Positions 47,651 to 59,635 of a stretch of DNA of 64,000 bases are shown here, piece by piece. The translations under genes and the position numbers were made by a program. Below the pieces are notes generated by a model that saw only the letters and a list, made by a program, of their open reading frames with translations, was not told the origin of the DNA and did no database searches. This DNA is from Tanypteryx hageni (lineage: Eukaryota > Arthropoda > Insecta > Odonata > Petaluridae), in the NCBI GenBank assembly GCA_028673005.1, contig CM054114.1, positions 129,972,470 to 130,036,469 on the forward strand. The letters are read 5' to 3'. Each line of letters begins with the position of its first letter. The first letter of the stretch is position 1.

Positions 47651-47659
47651 GCAATAGGA

Positions 47660-48830
47660 AAAGTATTAAGTTTGGCGAAATCGTTGTCGCCTTCACCGTC
47701 TTTCGCGAAATATACATTTTCTTGCTCAAACTTTTTGATTATTCGAATAGATTACTTGTACTCTTCAGTATTTAAAAGCGATTATTTGCAGGTTAACTTA
47801 TTTAATATAATTCCAGTAGTTTCCGTCTTCCGTTAACTATTCAAGCAACAGGAGTTATACTTTACGCAAATGTAAGTACGGTCATGATGACATTAGAAAA
47901 GGACGATATTTTTTTTAACAGTGTTGTTTATGATTTAATAACTCGACGGATACACGCCCTTAATCGGCATGTTGGTCATGGTTAATCCTCTCAAGCGCTC
48001 TGAGAATAAGAAACTATTTTATGGCACCATAGATTGGCGTAAGTACCCTATTCATTTTTCCAAGTACAACACAAGAGAAGCTTACCACCGCTGTCTCACA
48101 TGAACTCGTCGAGAAATCATTCGTATGGCAAAGGGGCAGCGACACTTACCTGGAAAAGAAAAGAAGAAAATGTTAGAATTGTATTGTAAAAAATCAATAT
48201 AGCATGGTTTTTCATAAATATAAATCGTAAAAAATACATCATTTCTTTAACTCGAACGATTTTACGTAATTAAATATCAATATTTATTGAAGTTCTCATA
48301 TTAAATATCTATAATTAATATAGCTACTTGTGCGACACTCACTCACGGACACAAAACTCTAAGGTACTTCTAGATGGGATAGAAATTTGAAATTTGGTAT
48401 GTTAGTAGGTTGAGTAACACAACCGATGAAAAAAATCGAAAATCTCAAAAAAGTTTATATTTAAGGGGTCTTCTTAACCCCAATGTTCCATTTCAATACC
48501 CCATAAGAAAAGCATGGGATTCAGTGCAAGGCTTTCTAAAAATGCATTTTTACATTACTTTAAACTGAGATAAAAATTCTAGAAAAAACAGTTGACTATT
48601 TGAAAGAACAGAGTTCTTAATTTTTGAAAGCAGAAGTCAAATACCTACCTAAGGAGCGTAAATATCTGCTTTTAATCGGAAAAAGTGATTTTTTTTCCTC
48701 TTTTCAAAATTGAAAATCTATAAATACTATGGCAACGACCTCAGTGCTTTTAAGGGGATCTGATATTATAAGTTACGATTGCAGTGATTTAATGCTTTTA
48801 ATGGAAATTAATGCCGTCATACTGAATTAG
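47660..48830. other. No recognised gene
   Basis: AT-rich sequence without conserved frames or clear repeat boundaries. Confidence 0.4.
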
Positions 48831-48837
48831 AGTTGAA

Positions 48838-49012
48838 CTCGAATCTCAAGGAAAAGGATTAATTATTCGAGTAATAGAAAATTAAAGTTATGGAAATATA
48901 TTTTTAAATATTTATATGCATACAGTGGAACTTCTATAACTCGAATCTCAAAGGAAAGCAAAAATTATTCGAGTTATAGATAACTCGAGTTGCAGAATTA
49001 TATTTTTTCATT
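48838..49012 (+). mobile_element. pogo/Tigger-like terminal segments, tandem pair
   Basis: TA then CAGTGGAACTTCTATAACTC (from 48923) resembles pogo/Tigger (Tc1-mariner) ends, which begin CAGT and insert at TA. AACTCGAATCTCAAAGGAAA and ATTATTCGAG follow. About 85 bp upstream a similar block (GAACTCGAATCTCAAGGAAA ... ATTATTCGAG) is present without the terminal CAGTGG, so two copies sit in tandem. No transposase. Confidence 0.55.
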
Positions 49013-49756
49013 TTTCTTTAATTGAATTAACATCAAGTTCATTCCCATAAGCATATAATTTAACACATTCTGATTTTTAATATCATGCATATTATGAAAA
49101 CATCATCATCACCAATATTTTCTTCAGATAATATGTAAGATTTTACTCTATCCAAAACACTAATTGCACCACGCATTGTGATTGAGAGCATCGTAGATAA
49201 TTGCAATTCTCACGTACTACTGAAAGCACAAACATGACGATTAAATTTGGGTTACTGAAGGAAGGAGCGAATAGGTTAGTTTTTCTCCAGGGCTATAAGG
49301 GATCACAATATGAGGAGCAACCCTGATAGTAGTGAGGGTAAAACGTGAAAAGTATTTTAATATACCTATTTCGCGATTATTTTTATCCAAATATGTACTA
49401 AAGGCATGGATGATAGCATAATCTTAACAGAAAATATCCTAATTTTTCCATAATTTTTAATGTCTTGGATATTTTCTTAATGATGATTATTCTTTTGCTC
49501 ATGCAGTGCGATCTGAGTCATGAAAATTGAAATATGAAAACTTGGACATGAACCGATTTGGAAATTACGGGTAGTTGCCTTAATTTCACGAAATTTTTTA
49601 ATTATACTGCTATTATTCATGGAATTTATTATTTAATACATTTAGACTCGGCGTGACTAAAGTGCTGTTGCCCTGGAGATAGCGTTAGTTTATTTACGAG
49701 TTTAGGTCTTGGTGTATGGTGATTTTTTTAAGCCGACTACTCGTACCTATATATAC

Positions 49757-49800
49757 AGTCAGACCCTGATTTAGCGGCCTATATAATGCCATCCCTGCAT
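49757..49800 (+). mobile_element. pogo-like terminus relic
   Basis: TATA followed by CAGTCAGACCCTGATTTAGC and GGCC resembles a pogo-family TIR (CAGTCA.ACC.CGATT.A form). Only this end is recognisable. Confidence 0.45.
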
Positions 49801-49849
49801 ATCACCCGTGAATCTCTGTGAACTGAATTTCCATCTTACGATTGTGATT

Positions 49850-52800
49850 ATATAAAGCAAGCCCATGCTTCCATTTACCGCTATCTCCGCTTGATGGTGT
49901 ATATAAATTTTGCGATAGGATATCAATTTCAAATGGTTTCATAAGTGTAGAATTTTGAAGGGAAGTAAGGAAATTTTGATTTGTAATCGCAATGCATAAG
50001 GGCAATTTTTCTAGTCAGGTTGGTCATAAACTCTCACCACATTTAACCGAACAAGGGTTGTTATGTTCCTGAATGGTTTGAAATGACATGCGTCCTCCGC
50101 CGCCCGATCGTAATTTCGTTTGAGGATGGCAAACTGAATTTCCTCCGCCTGTCAGGAGAACTCGTGCCCTTAAGCATACAGACCATGTTTTGCACATCAT
50201 TCACCTCGGGCTCGGGATAAAAATAAATAAGACCGCGTCTTTTGAGAAGAAGGAAGACGTGAGGTAAAAGAATCATGAGGAGGCGGCCGTGACGTTAACA
50301 ACCGGTTTTTTTCATCCTCGCTGTCGCAATTAAATGGGCGGGGTCGCTTATAAAATCACTGGTAGCCGAACGGAGGTGGAAAGAGGAAGACTGTAAAAAA
50401 CACGCCTATCTCTATTCGCATCATCTTTTTAAATTCACTCATAAGCGACATGAAGTCTCCATCAGGACCAAAACCTATTTCCGCGGCGCCAATGGACTAA
50501 TGACATTAAACAGATTCTCAAAGTGGTGGGCTGCGAGAGCACTTCGTATTTTATCAGATGATATCCACGTTTACATGTTATTCAAAAATTCAACAACTGG
50601 TGGATGGCTGAGTGTGTAACGCGGCAAAATTTCAATAAAGATTTTTGCTTGCAGGTTTGACAATCCTATTATGATCACTAATTGCCCTTCATGAGGGTGA
50701 TAACTAGTTTAATTTGTAATAATGTACGTAGAAATTGAAAATTATTATTATTTATGAAATGGTATACTAATCATGGTTTCCCAGATTTTTCGTTGCTACA
50801 TTGATAATATATACGTGAATTAAGTTTTAAGTGTAAATTTTAAAATGGTAATCAACAAAAGCAGAAATATTTAACTCCGATTGATTTCAGGGATATATTC
50901 ATTAACAGTGTAGCAAAGAAAAATCTGGGGATTCAGATTAAAACATACTATATCATTTCAAGCGCAGCGTTAGTTAACCGTGCTATTTGTAAATAAAATT
51001 TTCCCAGTTAAATTCTGCAAGGTGTGTCCGGTTTATTGAGACATGATGAGGAAGCTAATCCGAGGACAAATTCATAACGTTTTACATATTTTTAAATTTT
51101 CCATTCTTTGAGGATAATTCGTACATTTTCCTATCTTCAGAATTTTTTAAAAACGTTTTAAGTGCATCATATTTCATTTATAATAGGGCCTTAAATTCAT
51201 TCTATTCTTGGAAGTGACAAAGTTGTTTCATTACATTTCATTTTATTCTCTTACTCTTTCGTAATCAAATAAACTGGACTAAACCACTATGGCGTAAGGA
51301 GCTGATATACACAACAGCAGTGACATTACCTTCTCAGAATATGCGTCCTAAATTTTAATAGGCTTCCTTGTCGTCGTTGTTTTGAAAACTGGATAAAAGC
51401 TATTTTCAAGAAAAATTTTCAAGATTTTATATAATTGTGTCGATTTTCTATTAGTTGTGACGCTGAGAAATTCTAAATTAATTATTTATATGGTCGTCTT
51501 CATTATATCGTTTGTATGTAGGTATGTATTTATAATTATAATTTGTGGCCTGTCTTATCGATACAATTTCATAGCATGTATAATTATAGAAAATTACAGT
51601 GAAACTGCTGGACCTGTAAATAAGATATAACATTAAACATAGAATGAGTCAATTTTCAAAATTGCTCGTTTCGATTTTTGGTATCACATGATCGCGTCTT
51701 TTTGGTCGCTCTACAATCCCTCGCCTGCAGGTGAAATACAAGCGTGTGGTGTGCGGTTTATCGCGCAATTTTATCCTAAGTCTATAGCAATTGTTCAGAG
51801 GTAGGGGAAGATATGGCGCAGTGTTGAATAAAGACGCGGGAGCAGTTCACCTCGAGGAGCGACCCGGCGAGGTGAAGGCTTTTTAACTTGGTTGAATTTT
51901 GTAGTTGGAGGGTCCTACTTCCTGTCCGAAGAGTAACGGGACCTTTTGCGAGATTATGACGCAAGAAAAGAGGGTTCTGGGAAAGAGCGAGTATTGATTA
52001 GCCTTTTAAGCCGATGGAGACGCCGTAGCTAAATGACATTAGGCCGTATTTCCTCCTTCCGCTTGGACGCATCGGATAAAGGGTTTTCGGGGAGAGAAAG
52101 GGATGGCTTCTCGGTAATCTAGTTTTTGAGGGATCTATTTAGGCTGCAGGTGGTGTAGCTGGCGAAAGGACAACAGCATTTTTTTAATTTATAAGTGTAA
52201 CGCCGTTTCGGAAAAAAGAAAATGTTTTGCATTTATTTTCCTTTTTAGCGGGTAATAAAACCGTAATATTGCGTTCTTTTTTACTGAAAGTAAATTTAAC
52301 ACATTCATTCGCATAATTTTATCAGCATTTTTAAAGAGGACGATGGATTACACTAAAAAATTCATCATTTATAACTTTCAGATTACCCGGTGATAATGAG
52401 ACTTGAAATTGTTGCCGTGGATTAAATTGCTCGAATTAAAAAAAATGTTATCTAATTCATTGCAGATATTTCTGAATTCTTTCTAATAATCCGATTATAG
52501 GTTACTATATAAAATTGACCCTTTATAAATAGAGTAAAGAAGGTATGTATACGTGCTATTTTTTCTGGAAAAAATGTTTTTCAATCGATGGAATGCATTA
52601 ATACTGTATTTATTCATCATAGACCATGGCCATTAAAATTTTATTTAATCGAAACTCCAAAGCCGAATGATTAGAATCAAAGAATGAAAACTATAGCCAT
52701 AGAGTTCACTAAACGTGTGGTAACTTATATTCAACAAAATCATATGTAACTTTGTGGAAAGCCTTAATTATTTAAAGAGCTAAATGTAGGTGTACCCAAT

Positions 52801-54060
52801 TTCTACACAGGTTCACATAAAACGAGCCTGATAATACTGCAAGTAATACAGCAAAACAGGTCGTATTACTCAAATTTGTGTGGATTTATTTCTTTTAATA
52901 AAGCGGCGTACCTGACTTTGTAAAGATTTACATAAAATAAAAAATGACTTTTCGTTGCCAGTTTTTAACTTTTATTGTCTCGGTACCATGTCTGACGATT
53001 ATATTCTACGTGAAAATCTAGTTATATTATTATAAAGTAAATATTTTGATCCAATTATTTTATAAAATGCATTGAACATTTTTGATTATGTTTATAGAAA
53101 TAATGTCGGCATAGTTGCAGCGAAGTATTTTTTGAGTCTAATATATCTCATTTCGAGTTTTCAGACCTTTTTGTTTAGATATAAAGACAACGTTTGCTTC
53201 TGAGACATAAAGATCTCTCTACACATTGTTCATCACCTTCACCGTCAAGATGAAACTTACATAATATTTGATCCGTATAACTCTGAAGCGACGCAACAGA
53301 CAATATTTCTCACTAAAATTTCTTGTAAGATTTCAACCAAATAAAACCAACAAGTCTGACTCGATGGCAAAGAGGTCTTTCACACTTAAAACTACGGAAA
53401 AAGATTTTTCTGATAATCATCTACGCTCCGTTCTGGCAATTAGTGAGTGTTTTCTCTTGTCCTTTCGTCGGCATTTCGCGAAACTAATTGGACTTATTAA
53501 ATCCGATTTCCCTCCGCAGAGTGTTTCCAGGTCGAAAGATGAAAGAGATATCTTTGTTGTCGCGGAAAACAAAAATCAATTTGAACCGTCTCCGAAGAGA
53601 AATTCTAAAGACTTTTGCATTTTCGAAGCCTTCGTGATGAAATGAAAAACGGAGTTATCGTTTCAAGCGACACAGTATACTCGGCGACCGTGATATATAA
53701 CGGATAAATTTAAAATAATATATATTCGCCAAAAATACCGCAATAACAGCTATGTAAGACGTAAAGAAAGCGGACTTATTTCAAATTTTTGTATAAGAAG
53801 ATCTCACGCTTTTAAAATCTCATGTACCACACCATTTCCACCTAATTATGTAGATGGAATCTATAATTTGGAAATAATACTCTCGTTTTTTTTAAAAGAA
53901 AATTACCGTACTCATTTGATGAATGGGAATTTTACGAGCCTGAAGAGCAATTTGAATAAATAGGGATCCTCGTTCACCACGTCACCGAGGGGGTAAACAT
54001 TCCTCGCCGGTCTATATTTTATTTATTCCTCAGAATAATTAATAAATCCCATATAAAGAG
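49850..54060. other. No recognised gene; GC-richer patches at 50.05-50.4 and 51.7-52.15 kb
   Basis: The 125-codon frame at 53268-53645 has no family signature and no promoter or splice context that I can support. The rest is AT-rich sequence without identifiable elements. Confidence 0.4.
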
Positions 54061-54379
54061 GATATCAACATGGCCAGACATTCGGAGTCATTTGTACGCC
54101 TTTTTTTTGTCTGGCGTCACGGAGAAAAATGGGAGCAAAAGAAATATCGCCGTGGAATTTCTCGAAAGGCAATTAATCGACGTGGATATAGGAAGTGGCA
54201 GAAAAGCTCACGAAGAACAAAGAGGGGTTTTTTTTGTTCGTTCGTTTCTTGGGATGCGTGGAATTCGCCGCCATATTATGGGAAGGAGAGGCGTTTATAC
54301 AAAAACGCGGGCGCACAAGGAGGCGCTTTGGAGATATGGAACCCCGCCACTTTTTTCCTTACTCCAGAAAAAACCCTTT

Positions 54380-54910
54380 CCCTTTCAAACGACTTCCTCC
54401 CCCTTCACACCGCCGCCATGCACCATCCCCACACTCGGAATCCCCCCCCTCACATTTTCTCTCTTTTTTCCTCTCTCTGGAGTAATCCGATGCAATTTAT
54501 CAAACCTCTGGCGTTCAATATCTTCCCTCCTGTGGTTCTTGAGGAGGCCTTCTTCCTAGCCCTCTCATTCTTCCTCTCTGTCTACCCGCTCCTTATTCCT
54601 CAACCCTTCCTCCTCTATCTTCATACCGGACTTCCTTACTTATTTTTAATTCAACCCCTTTCTCTCTCTCTCTCCTCTTAATGTTTCTCTATCTCTCTTT
54701 CCCTCTCTTCAACCAAATATTCCTTTTTTCGTTCCTGCCTTTCCTCGCTTCCTCACCTTCGTAATTACACTTCTGTCTTTCTTTCTTCGGTTTCACCCTG
54801 CTTCCTTCCTGGCACTCTTCGCATTTCTTCTCTCCTCTCCTCCTTTCATCTATTTCTCCTTTATTTCGTCCTCTCTAGTATTTCTCCCTCTGCTCTACAT
54901 GTTACTCTCA
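54380..54910 (+). repeat. Pyrimidine-rich low-complexity tract
   Basis: CCTCTC, TTCCTC and CTCTCTCTC words. Three overlapping plus frames upstream and through it (the longest 54070-54681, 203 codons) shift into Ser/Pro/Leu-rich text and are taken as compositional. Confidence 0.75.
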
Positions 54911-55163
54911 ATTTACCGGGTGCCCCGGTTAATCAAATATTGCGACTGATCGATATGCCTATTTACACGTTCTATAGCACAGAAAATGCTAAAACTAAGC
55001 AAACAATGGGATAATAGTGAAAACACGTAAGGAAAGGTACGCTAAGAGTAAAGTAAGTAAAGCACTTACCGCCACCTTTATAGGAAAGGTCAATATCGTG
55101 CCCATGCATGTACTACGTAACGTAGAAAAACCTGACAGGTCAGATGTTTAAAAAAAAACTCGG

Positions 55164-55245
55164 TTTACCGAAATTCCAGGTGACCGAAAGTTGGCGTGAT
55201 CGAAATTCCGGTTAATCGAAAATCCGGTTACTTTATACTCAGTTA
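55164..55245 (+). repeat. Short tandem CCGAAATTCCGGT-like words
   Basis: TACCGAAATTCCAGG, GACCGAAAGTTGG, GATCGAAATTCCGGTTA and ATCGAAAATCCGGTTA follow one another, then the palindrome CTCAGTTAACTGAG. It may be the end of a DNA transposon, but no partner end was found. Confidence 0.4.
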
Positions 55246-55511
55246 ACTGAGAGTTTGCTGCGAAGCGGTAGTAGCTAAACGCCTTATGGGCATGCCTCGT
55301 CCGTCCGCCTGTCGTAACTTTCATCTCATAAACCGCTGGACAGATTTTAATTAAATTAAGTGGAAGTGATCCTTATTATAATTTACCACCCAATTGTGAT
55401 TTTAAACTGAATTAGTCATTTGTAACTACTCTACATAATTGCATTAAAAAACCTATACAGTACTCTTATCTCGTTAAATGGCATTCGTCAGCCAACAATG
55501 AAATATCTTAA

Positions 55512-55650
55512 TTTTCTCTCCCTAGCTCTTATATGGTCTGTAAGGTATAGATTAAAAACATTATTCGTAAAGAGAACAACATTTAGTACAAAAAAGCTCG
55601 CAAGACCGCATAATTACGACTTATAGTTTCGGAGATAAGAATTCGAAAAA
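55512..55650 (+). repeat. Dispersed/tandem repeat unit 1
   Basis: It shares CTCTTATATG, AAAGAGAACAA, CATAATTACGACTTATAGTT and TCGGAGATAAGAATTCGA with 56073-56200 in the same orientation. Divergence is considerable but the order of blocks is identical. Confidence 0.7.
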
Positions 55651-55749
55651 ATCCTGAGCAAAACAGCATATTTTGTTTACATCGAACGCTAGGACGGTTA
55701 TCTCAGCAAATTACAATTAAAAATCAATATATTTCTCTCCTATACTCTT

Positions 55750-56070
55750 GGGGGTGCCGGTTGTGTAGTGGTTAGGACGCTGGCTGCTACTCGCCTGCTG
55801 CTCGAAAGCCAGCGGGAACGAATCTTGCGCAAGTAGGATTTTTTCCAAGGTCGCCCGGCCCCCTGTTTGTGTGGTTTGAAGAGACCGCGCAAATTCAGTG
55901 TTCCGTCCTTCGGAAGGGACGTTAAGCCGTTGGCCCCCTTGGTGTTCTTCGATAAGAGTAGGCTATTGTCGGCACCGGGTTTTCCTTCTCCCTTGTGATC
56001 GTGTTCGCTGTGGAAGGAGCTATGGCTATAATAATCCAAGAGGTTGATTATAAAAAAAACACACACACAC
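55750..56070 (+). mobile_element. tRNA-derived SINE
   Basis: The head reads GGTGCCGGTTGTGTAGTGGT then TAGGACGCTGGC (A box region) and GGAACGAATCTTG (worn B box). The body contains GTCCTTCGGAAGGGACGTTA followed by AGCCGTTGGCCCC, a word pattern I recall from conserved central domains of metazoan SINEs. The tail is AAAAAAAACACACACACAC. It lies between two copies of another repeat, in or beside the second. A 108-codon minus-strand frame over it is not a gene. Confidence 0.75.
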
Positions 56071-56072
56071 TA

Positions 56073-56200
56073 CCATTCTCTTATATGACCTGCGAGGTAC
56101 ATATTAAAAAAATTATTCAGAAAGAGAACAAAATGCACTACATGATAGTCTCCGAGACTACATAATTACAACTTATAGTTTCGAAGATGATAATTCGAGA
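56073..56200 (+). repeat. Dispersed/tandem repeat unit 2
   Basis: The second copy of the unit at 55512-55650 (CTCTTATATGACCTGCGAGG, GAAAGAGAACAA, CATAATTACAACTTATAGTT). The sequence just left of the SINE (TTTCTCTCCTATACTCTT) resembles the start of the first unit, which suggests the SINE landed at the start of unit 2. Confidence 0.7.
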
Positions 56201-56284
56201 ATCGCCCAATCTTTCGATACCGTTTCATTCGCATTTCCCATTAAGAAGTCTCTGTGTATTCCATTTATGAATTATAATTTTCCA

Positions 56285-56660
56285 TCTTGTTTTTCTCTCT
56301 CTCTCTTCCCCTCCTCCTACTCTCTCTCCTAACCCTCCCTCACTATCTTTCTTCCTTCATGTTTCTCTTTTCCTCCCATTTCTTTCTCCAAATCCTTTTC
56401 TTCCTATCTCCCTTAATCCCTGTGTGAATGAAGTCATGGATTAAGAACTTTTGTCCACCTCTTCCTCTTCCCTCTTTCCCTTATCTACTCGATCCCTTTC
56501 TTCTTTATTTCTCACTTCATTTTCTTTCTTCTCCATTCCTAACCTCATATTTTCCTTCCTCTCAACCCTCTGTTCTTCTCTCATTTCCATCTTTCTTTCT
56601 ATTCCTTTCATTCTACGCCATCCTTCCTCTCTTTGTCTCTTCCATTCTTTTGCTGAAAAT
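56285..56660 (+). repeat. Pyrimidine-rich low-complexity tract
   Basis: CTCTCTCTCTTCCCC and many TTCCTC/CTTTC words. The 137-codon plus frame at 56428-56841 is Leu/Ser/Phe/Pro-rich and follows the composition. Confidence 0.75.
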
Positions 56661-57348
56661 TGCGAAAAATAATAAAATACACGCGACTAACGGATTGAAA
56701 ATGATGGCTCATCCTTCACTTTCATGTCTCACTCTCCTCTTTTTCCCCTCTCCTTTCGCTTTCACGTTTTCCCTCCCTCCCTTTCCCTTGACACTCCTTA
56801 TGCCGTCCCGTTTCCACGTTGACACGTTCCAAATAGCGTAAAAAAGAGGGAAAAAAACGGCGAGCGATCCGCCGCTGCAATGAATGGCTCTCTCTTTCTC
56901 CTCCCTCAATCCATAAAAAGAGGAAACGGATCAAGTTTTTGAGGTTTCTGCCGCGAATATCCATCGACTGCAATATTTTTTCTCTTTACATGTTATTTTC
57001 GCGGAAAAGTGAATCCTCGGCCAGCTTCATATCCACTCGAATTCATTTTTTTGGCAGCTCAAATCCGCCACCTCTTTGGAATTAGGCGTCGAAGCTCTGT
57101 TTTTTACATAATTTGATCCTTTTTGCGGTCGTTTTGCCGCAGTCGCCGGCCGTCTGGGGATGTTTTGACGCCAAATCGCGGATCAGTGTGGATTTTATGG
57201 GAGAAAACAAACTGCGTAGTTGTCTGCTTTTTCCTTTTACCCCAGGACTATCGCGATATCAGACGGATTAACTTTTGAAGAATGATTTTTAGTTTTGACT
57301 GGATGATTCGGATTTTTCGTTTTCCAAATCGTAGTCTATAGGCATGGA

Positions 57349-57415
57349 TATAGGGGAAGGGTGGGTCGGTGCGAACGATTCAGTCCCCGCGCTTCGAAAT
57401 CACCGCAAGGTAAGT
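57349..57415 (+). promoter_or_regulatory. Possible TATA-Inr promoter with adjacent splice donor
   Basis: TATAGG at 57349-57354 lies 33 bp upstream of the A in TTCAGTC (57379-57385), an initiator of the arthropod TCAGTY type. CACCGCAAGGTAAGTAAAT at 57401-57419 is a strong 5' splice donor (GTAAGT at 57410). That would give a non-coding first exon of about 28 nt. The preceding 400 bp is GC-richer than average. No downstream exon is recognised, so the call is tentative. Confidence 0.25.
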
Positions 57416-57738
57416 AAATTTAATTTAGTGGTTAATGTTGAGGCATAGGTCGATTTTCCCTCGGCCTCGCACCTCTATATGCCTACATGAATGCATGTAT
57501 TCGCTAGATTGCCATTTTAATGAAGATAGGAGAAAGAGCTTAGTTTTAATTTTGGATTTGGTACGGTTTGTCGAACTTAATTACAAATACACAATAGGGA
57601 CAAATTATTGCGTTTGCTTTTATATTTGCAATTTATTAAGCGCTTAGTTTTTCTCTGATTTTTACAAGCTTATTTATTTTATACGTTTAAGAAGTTTAAA
57701 TGGCAATAGTTTTAAAAGTTTTTCAATTGTATTTATTA

Positions 57739-58082
57739 CTAGCTTTAAGTACCCGGCGTTGCTCGGCTTCTAATAACAGTTTATAGAAACTTAGAGAATC
57801 GTGATTTCTGAAAATTTTGAAATCAAACTACGATATTATGATTAATTCATATTGTTTATTCTTTTAATTCACATAAGTTAAAGAAAACAAATCGATATAT
57901 GAGGACCCGCTGTACATCCGTCCGTCTGTGCGTGCTGGGTGGTTGTCGGGGTTCCCGGGTACCCTATGTTACCCGTAGGGTCATAGGAAGTCACTTTGCA
58001 AAGTTTGGTCCCTATAGATCAAAAGGTGTGGAAATGTATACGGAACAGACAGACAAACAGACATTCAATTTTATATATTAGA
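57739..58082 (-). mobile_element. Non-autonomous Helitron
   Basis: On the minus strand the element starts TCTAATATATAAAATTGAAT and ends with CAACGCCGGGTACTTAAAGC then TAG, that is ...CTAG. It sits between A and T as Helitrons do, with no target-site duplication. A GC-rich hairpin-prone segment (GCCGAGCAACGCCGGGT) lies about 10 bp before the CTAG end, degenerate in its left arm. The first 50 bases on its strand include a GTCTGTTTGTCTGTCTG islet. It is 344 bp with no Rep/helicase frame. The 60-codon plus frame inside is incidental. Confidence 0.8.
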
Positions 58083-58089
58083 TTACAGC

Positions 58090-59570
58090 AATATTCATTT
58101 TTATTTAAGGTGGATGTCGTGAAATCAACGACTTAATCATTGTCATCGAGAATCTTTGCTGTTTTGCTGCAATGCTCACCGATTTTAACCATTTATTTTT
58201 TGAAAATAAAAAGGAGTAATCCGAAGCATCTGTTGGATTGGTTATTAGGTGAGCTGATTCATTTGTATATCTTTAATTTTTCATGTGTAGACAAGACATC
58301 TCCTAAGCAGTAGAATCAAACTAGAAGGAATTTTTATTGTTTCTATTACAAGATCACTTATGGTGAAAAATTAAATTTACAAATTAAGATGTAAGTTAAT
58401 TGAAGATTTGTGAAGTACATAATACCAACAAGAAGTGAGAAGCGGACGTCACTTGAAATACCTACGAGAATGTCACCGTTAATTATATTTTGGATTGATG
58501 ATCCAAAAAAATGTTACTTATCACATAATCCCCGATTAGGAAAGTTGAATGACAAATGAGTTTTTCACGCGCGTAAGAACGAGCTGATACTGGCCGAAAA
58601 AACTTATCGGATTTTCATCTTGTACACGCAATGTTTCTGCGCGTGCTTTGACCAGGCGTGAGTACAACATGGCACGCGTGACCGATCAAGACGAGCGTAG
58701 GTTGTTCCACTTCCCGTGTGTTATCACGCAAATTAATGGTTTTACCCACTGTGAAGAAACAATGTTTTACCCTCGCTCGATGCGAAGGTTTTCACGGCAA
58801 TAATGTATAATTAAGTATCTCGGATCCAGAGTCGGAAATAGGAGGAGCTATCATCAACGCTCGGGCCAGCGAGATGAACAGCTCTTGCATAAGGTCAAAG
58901 GTTAAAAACTAAATCTTCACCGTCATTAAAGTCAGCCCACAGCGCTACGTGGTAGGAGTATATATCCAATGTATTTTAGGGGAGAAAGTTCGTTTATCGT
59001 ATGTAAAGGAACCTGTTAATCTATTTTAATACCCACGCGGTTCGTCATTAAGTAAGAGAAATGCGGTTAAGTGATGAAGAACCAAAATGTAGGTAACTGG
59101 ATACGTATATACGCGATTACTGTTTTTGTTGAAGAATATACTAAAACCTTTTTTTGCAATTAGTTTCATAATTTACTGATATTTTAAAAGTTACTCTACC
59201 ATTTTTACGAATTTTGGTTATAAATTCGTCTGTCAAGCTTTTGACAAAATGGTCTATCTCCTTGAAAAATACTGAATATATAAGTATGTATTCTTTTAAT
59301 TAAGACAAGCTAATGTTCACTAAATAGCTTCTACCATAATTTATATACCTAGTCCGGAGTTTTGGGCCTAAAAGTAGATTACATTAATTACTAGCGGAAT
59401 CATACTATAATATTTCTCCAGACTTTTTTATGGTTGAAAATATGTTACAAATAGCGCAAATTACAGCATCGTCAACATAACGAAAATAATAGAAACTGCA
59501 CGCTTTTGGATACAACAATAATGGATCCCATTAACGAATAAACGAGTTATGGGAATGATCTGCCAAAAGC
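58090..59570. other. No recognised gene
   Basis: AT-rich sequence with a GC-richer patch at about 58560-58790 rich in CGCG words. No conserved frame. Confidence 0.4.
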
Positions 59571-59635
59571 AGACAACTCCCTCTGTCGCTTAACTCCTCT
59601 TTCCTCCCTCAAAAACGTAATGGCTGCAGTTTTGC

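Noticed and set aside
53268..53645. 125-codon plus frame in non-repetitive DNA
   Set aside because: Composition is plausible, but no motif, promoter, splice site or paralogue supports it.
54070..54681. 203-codon frame, the longest in the window
   Set aside because: Two other frames are also open over the same bases, the product drifts into Ser/Pro/Leu-rich text in a CT tract, and no family feature is visible.
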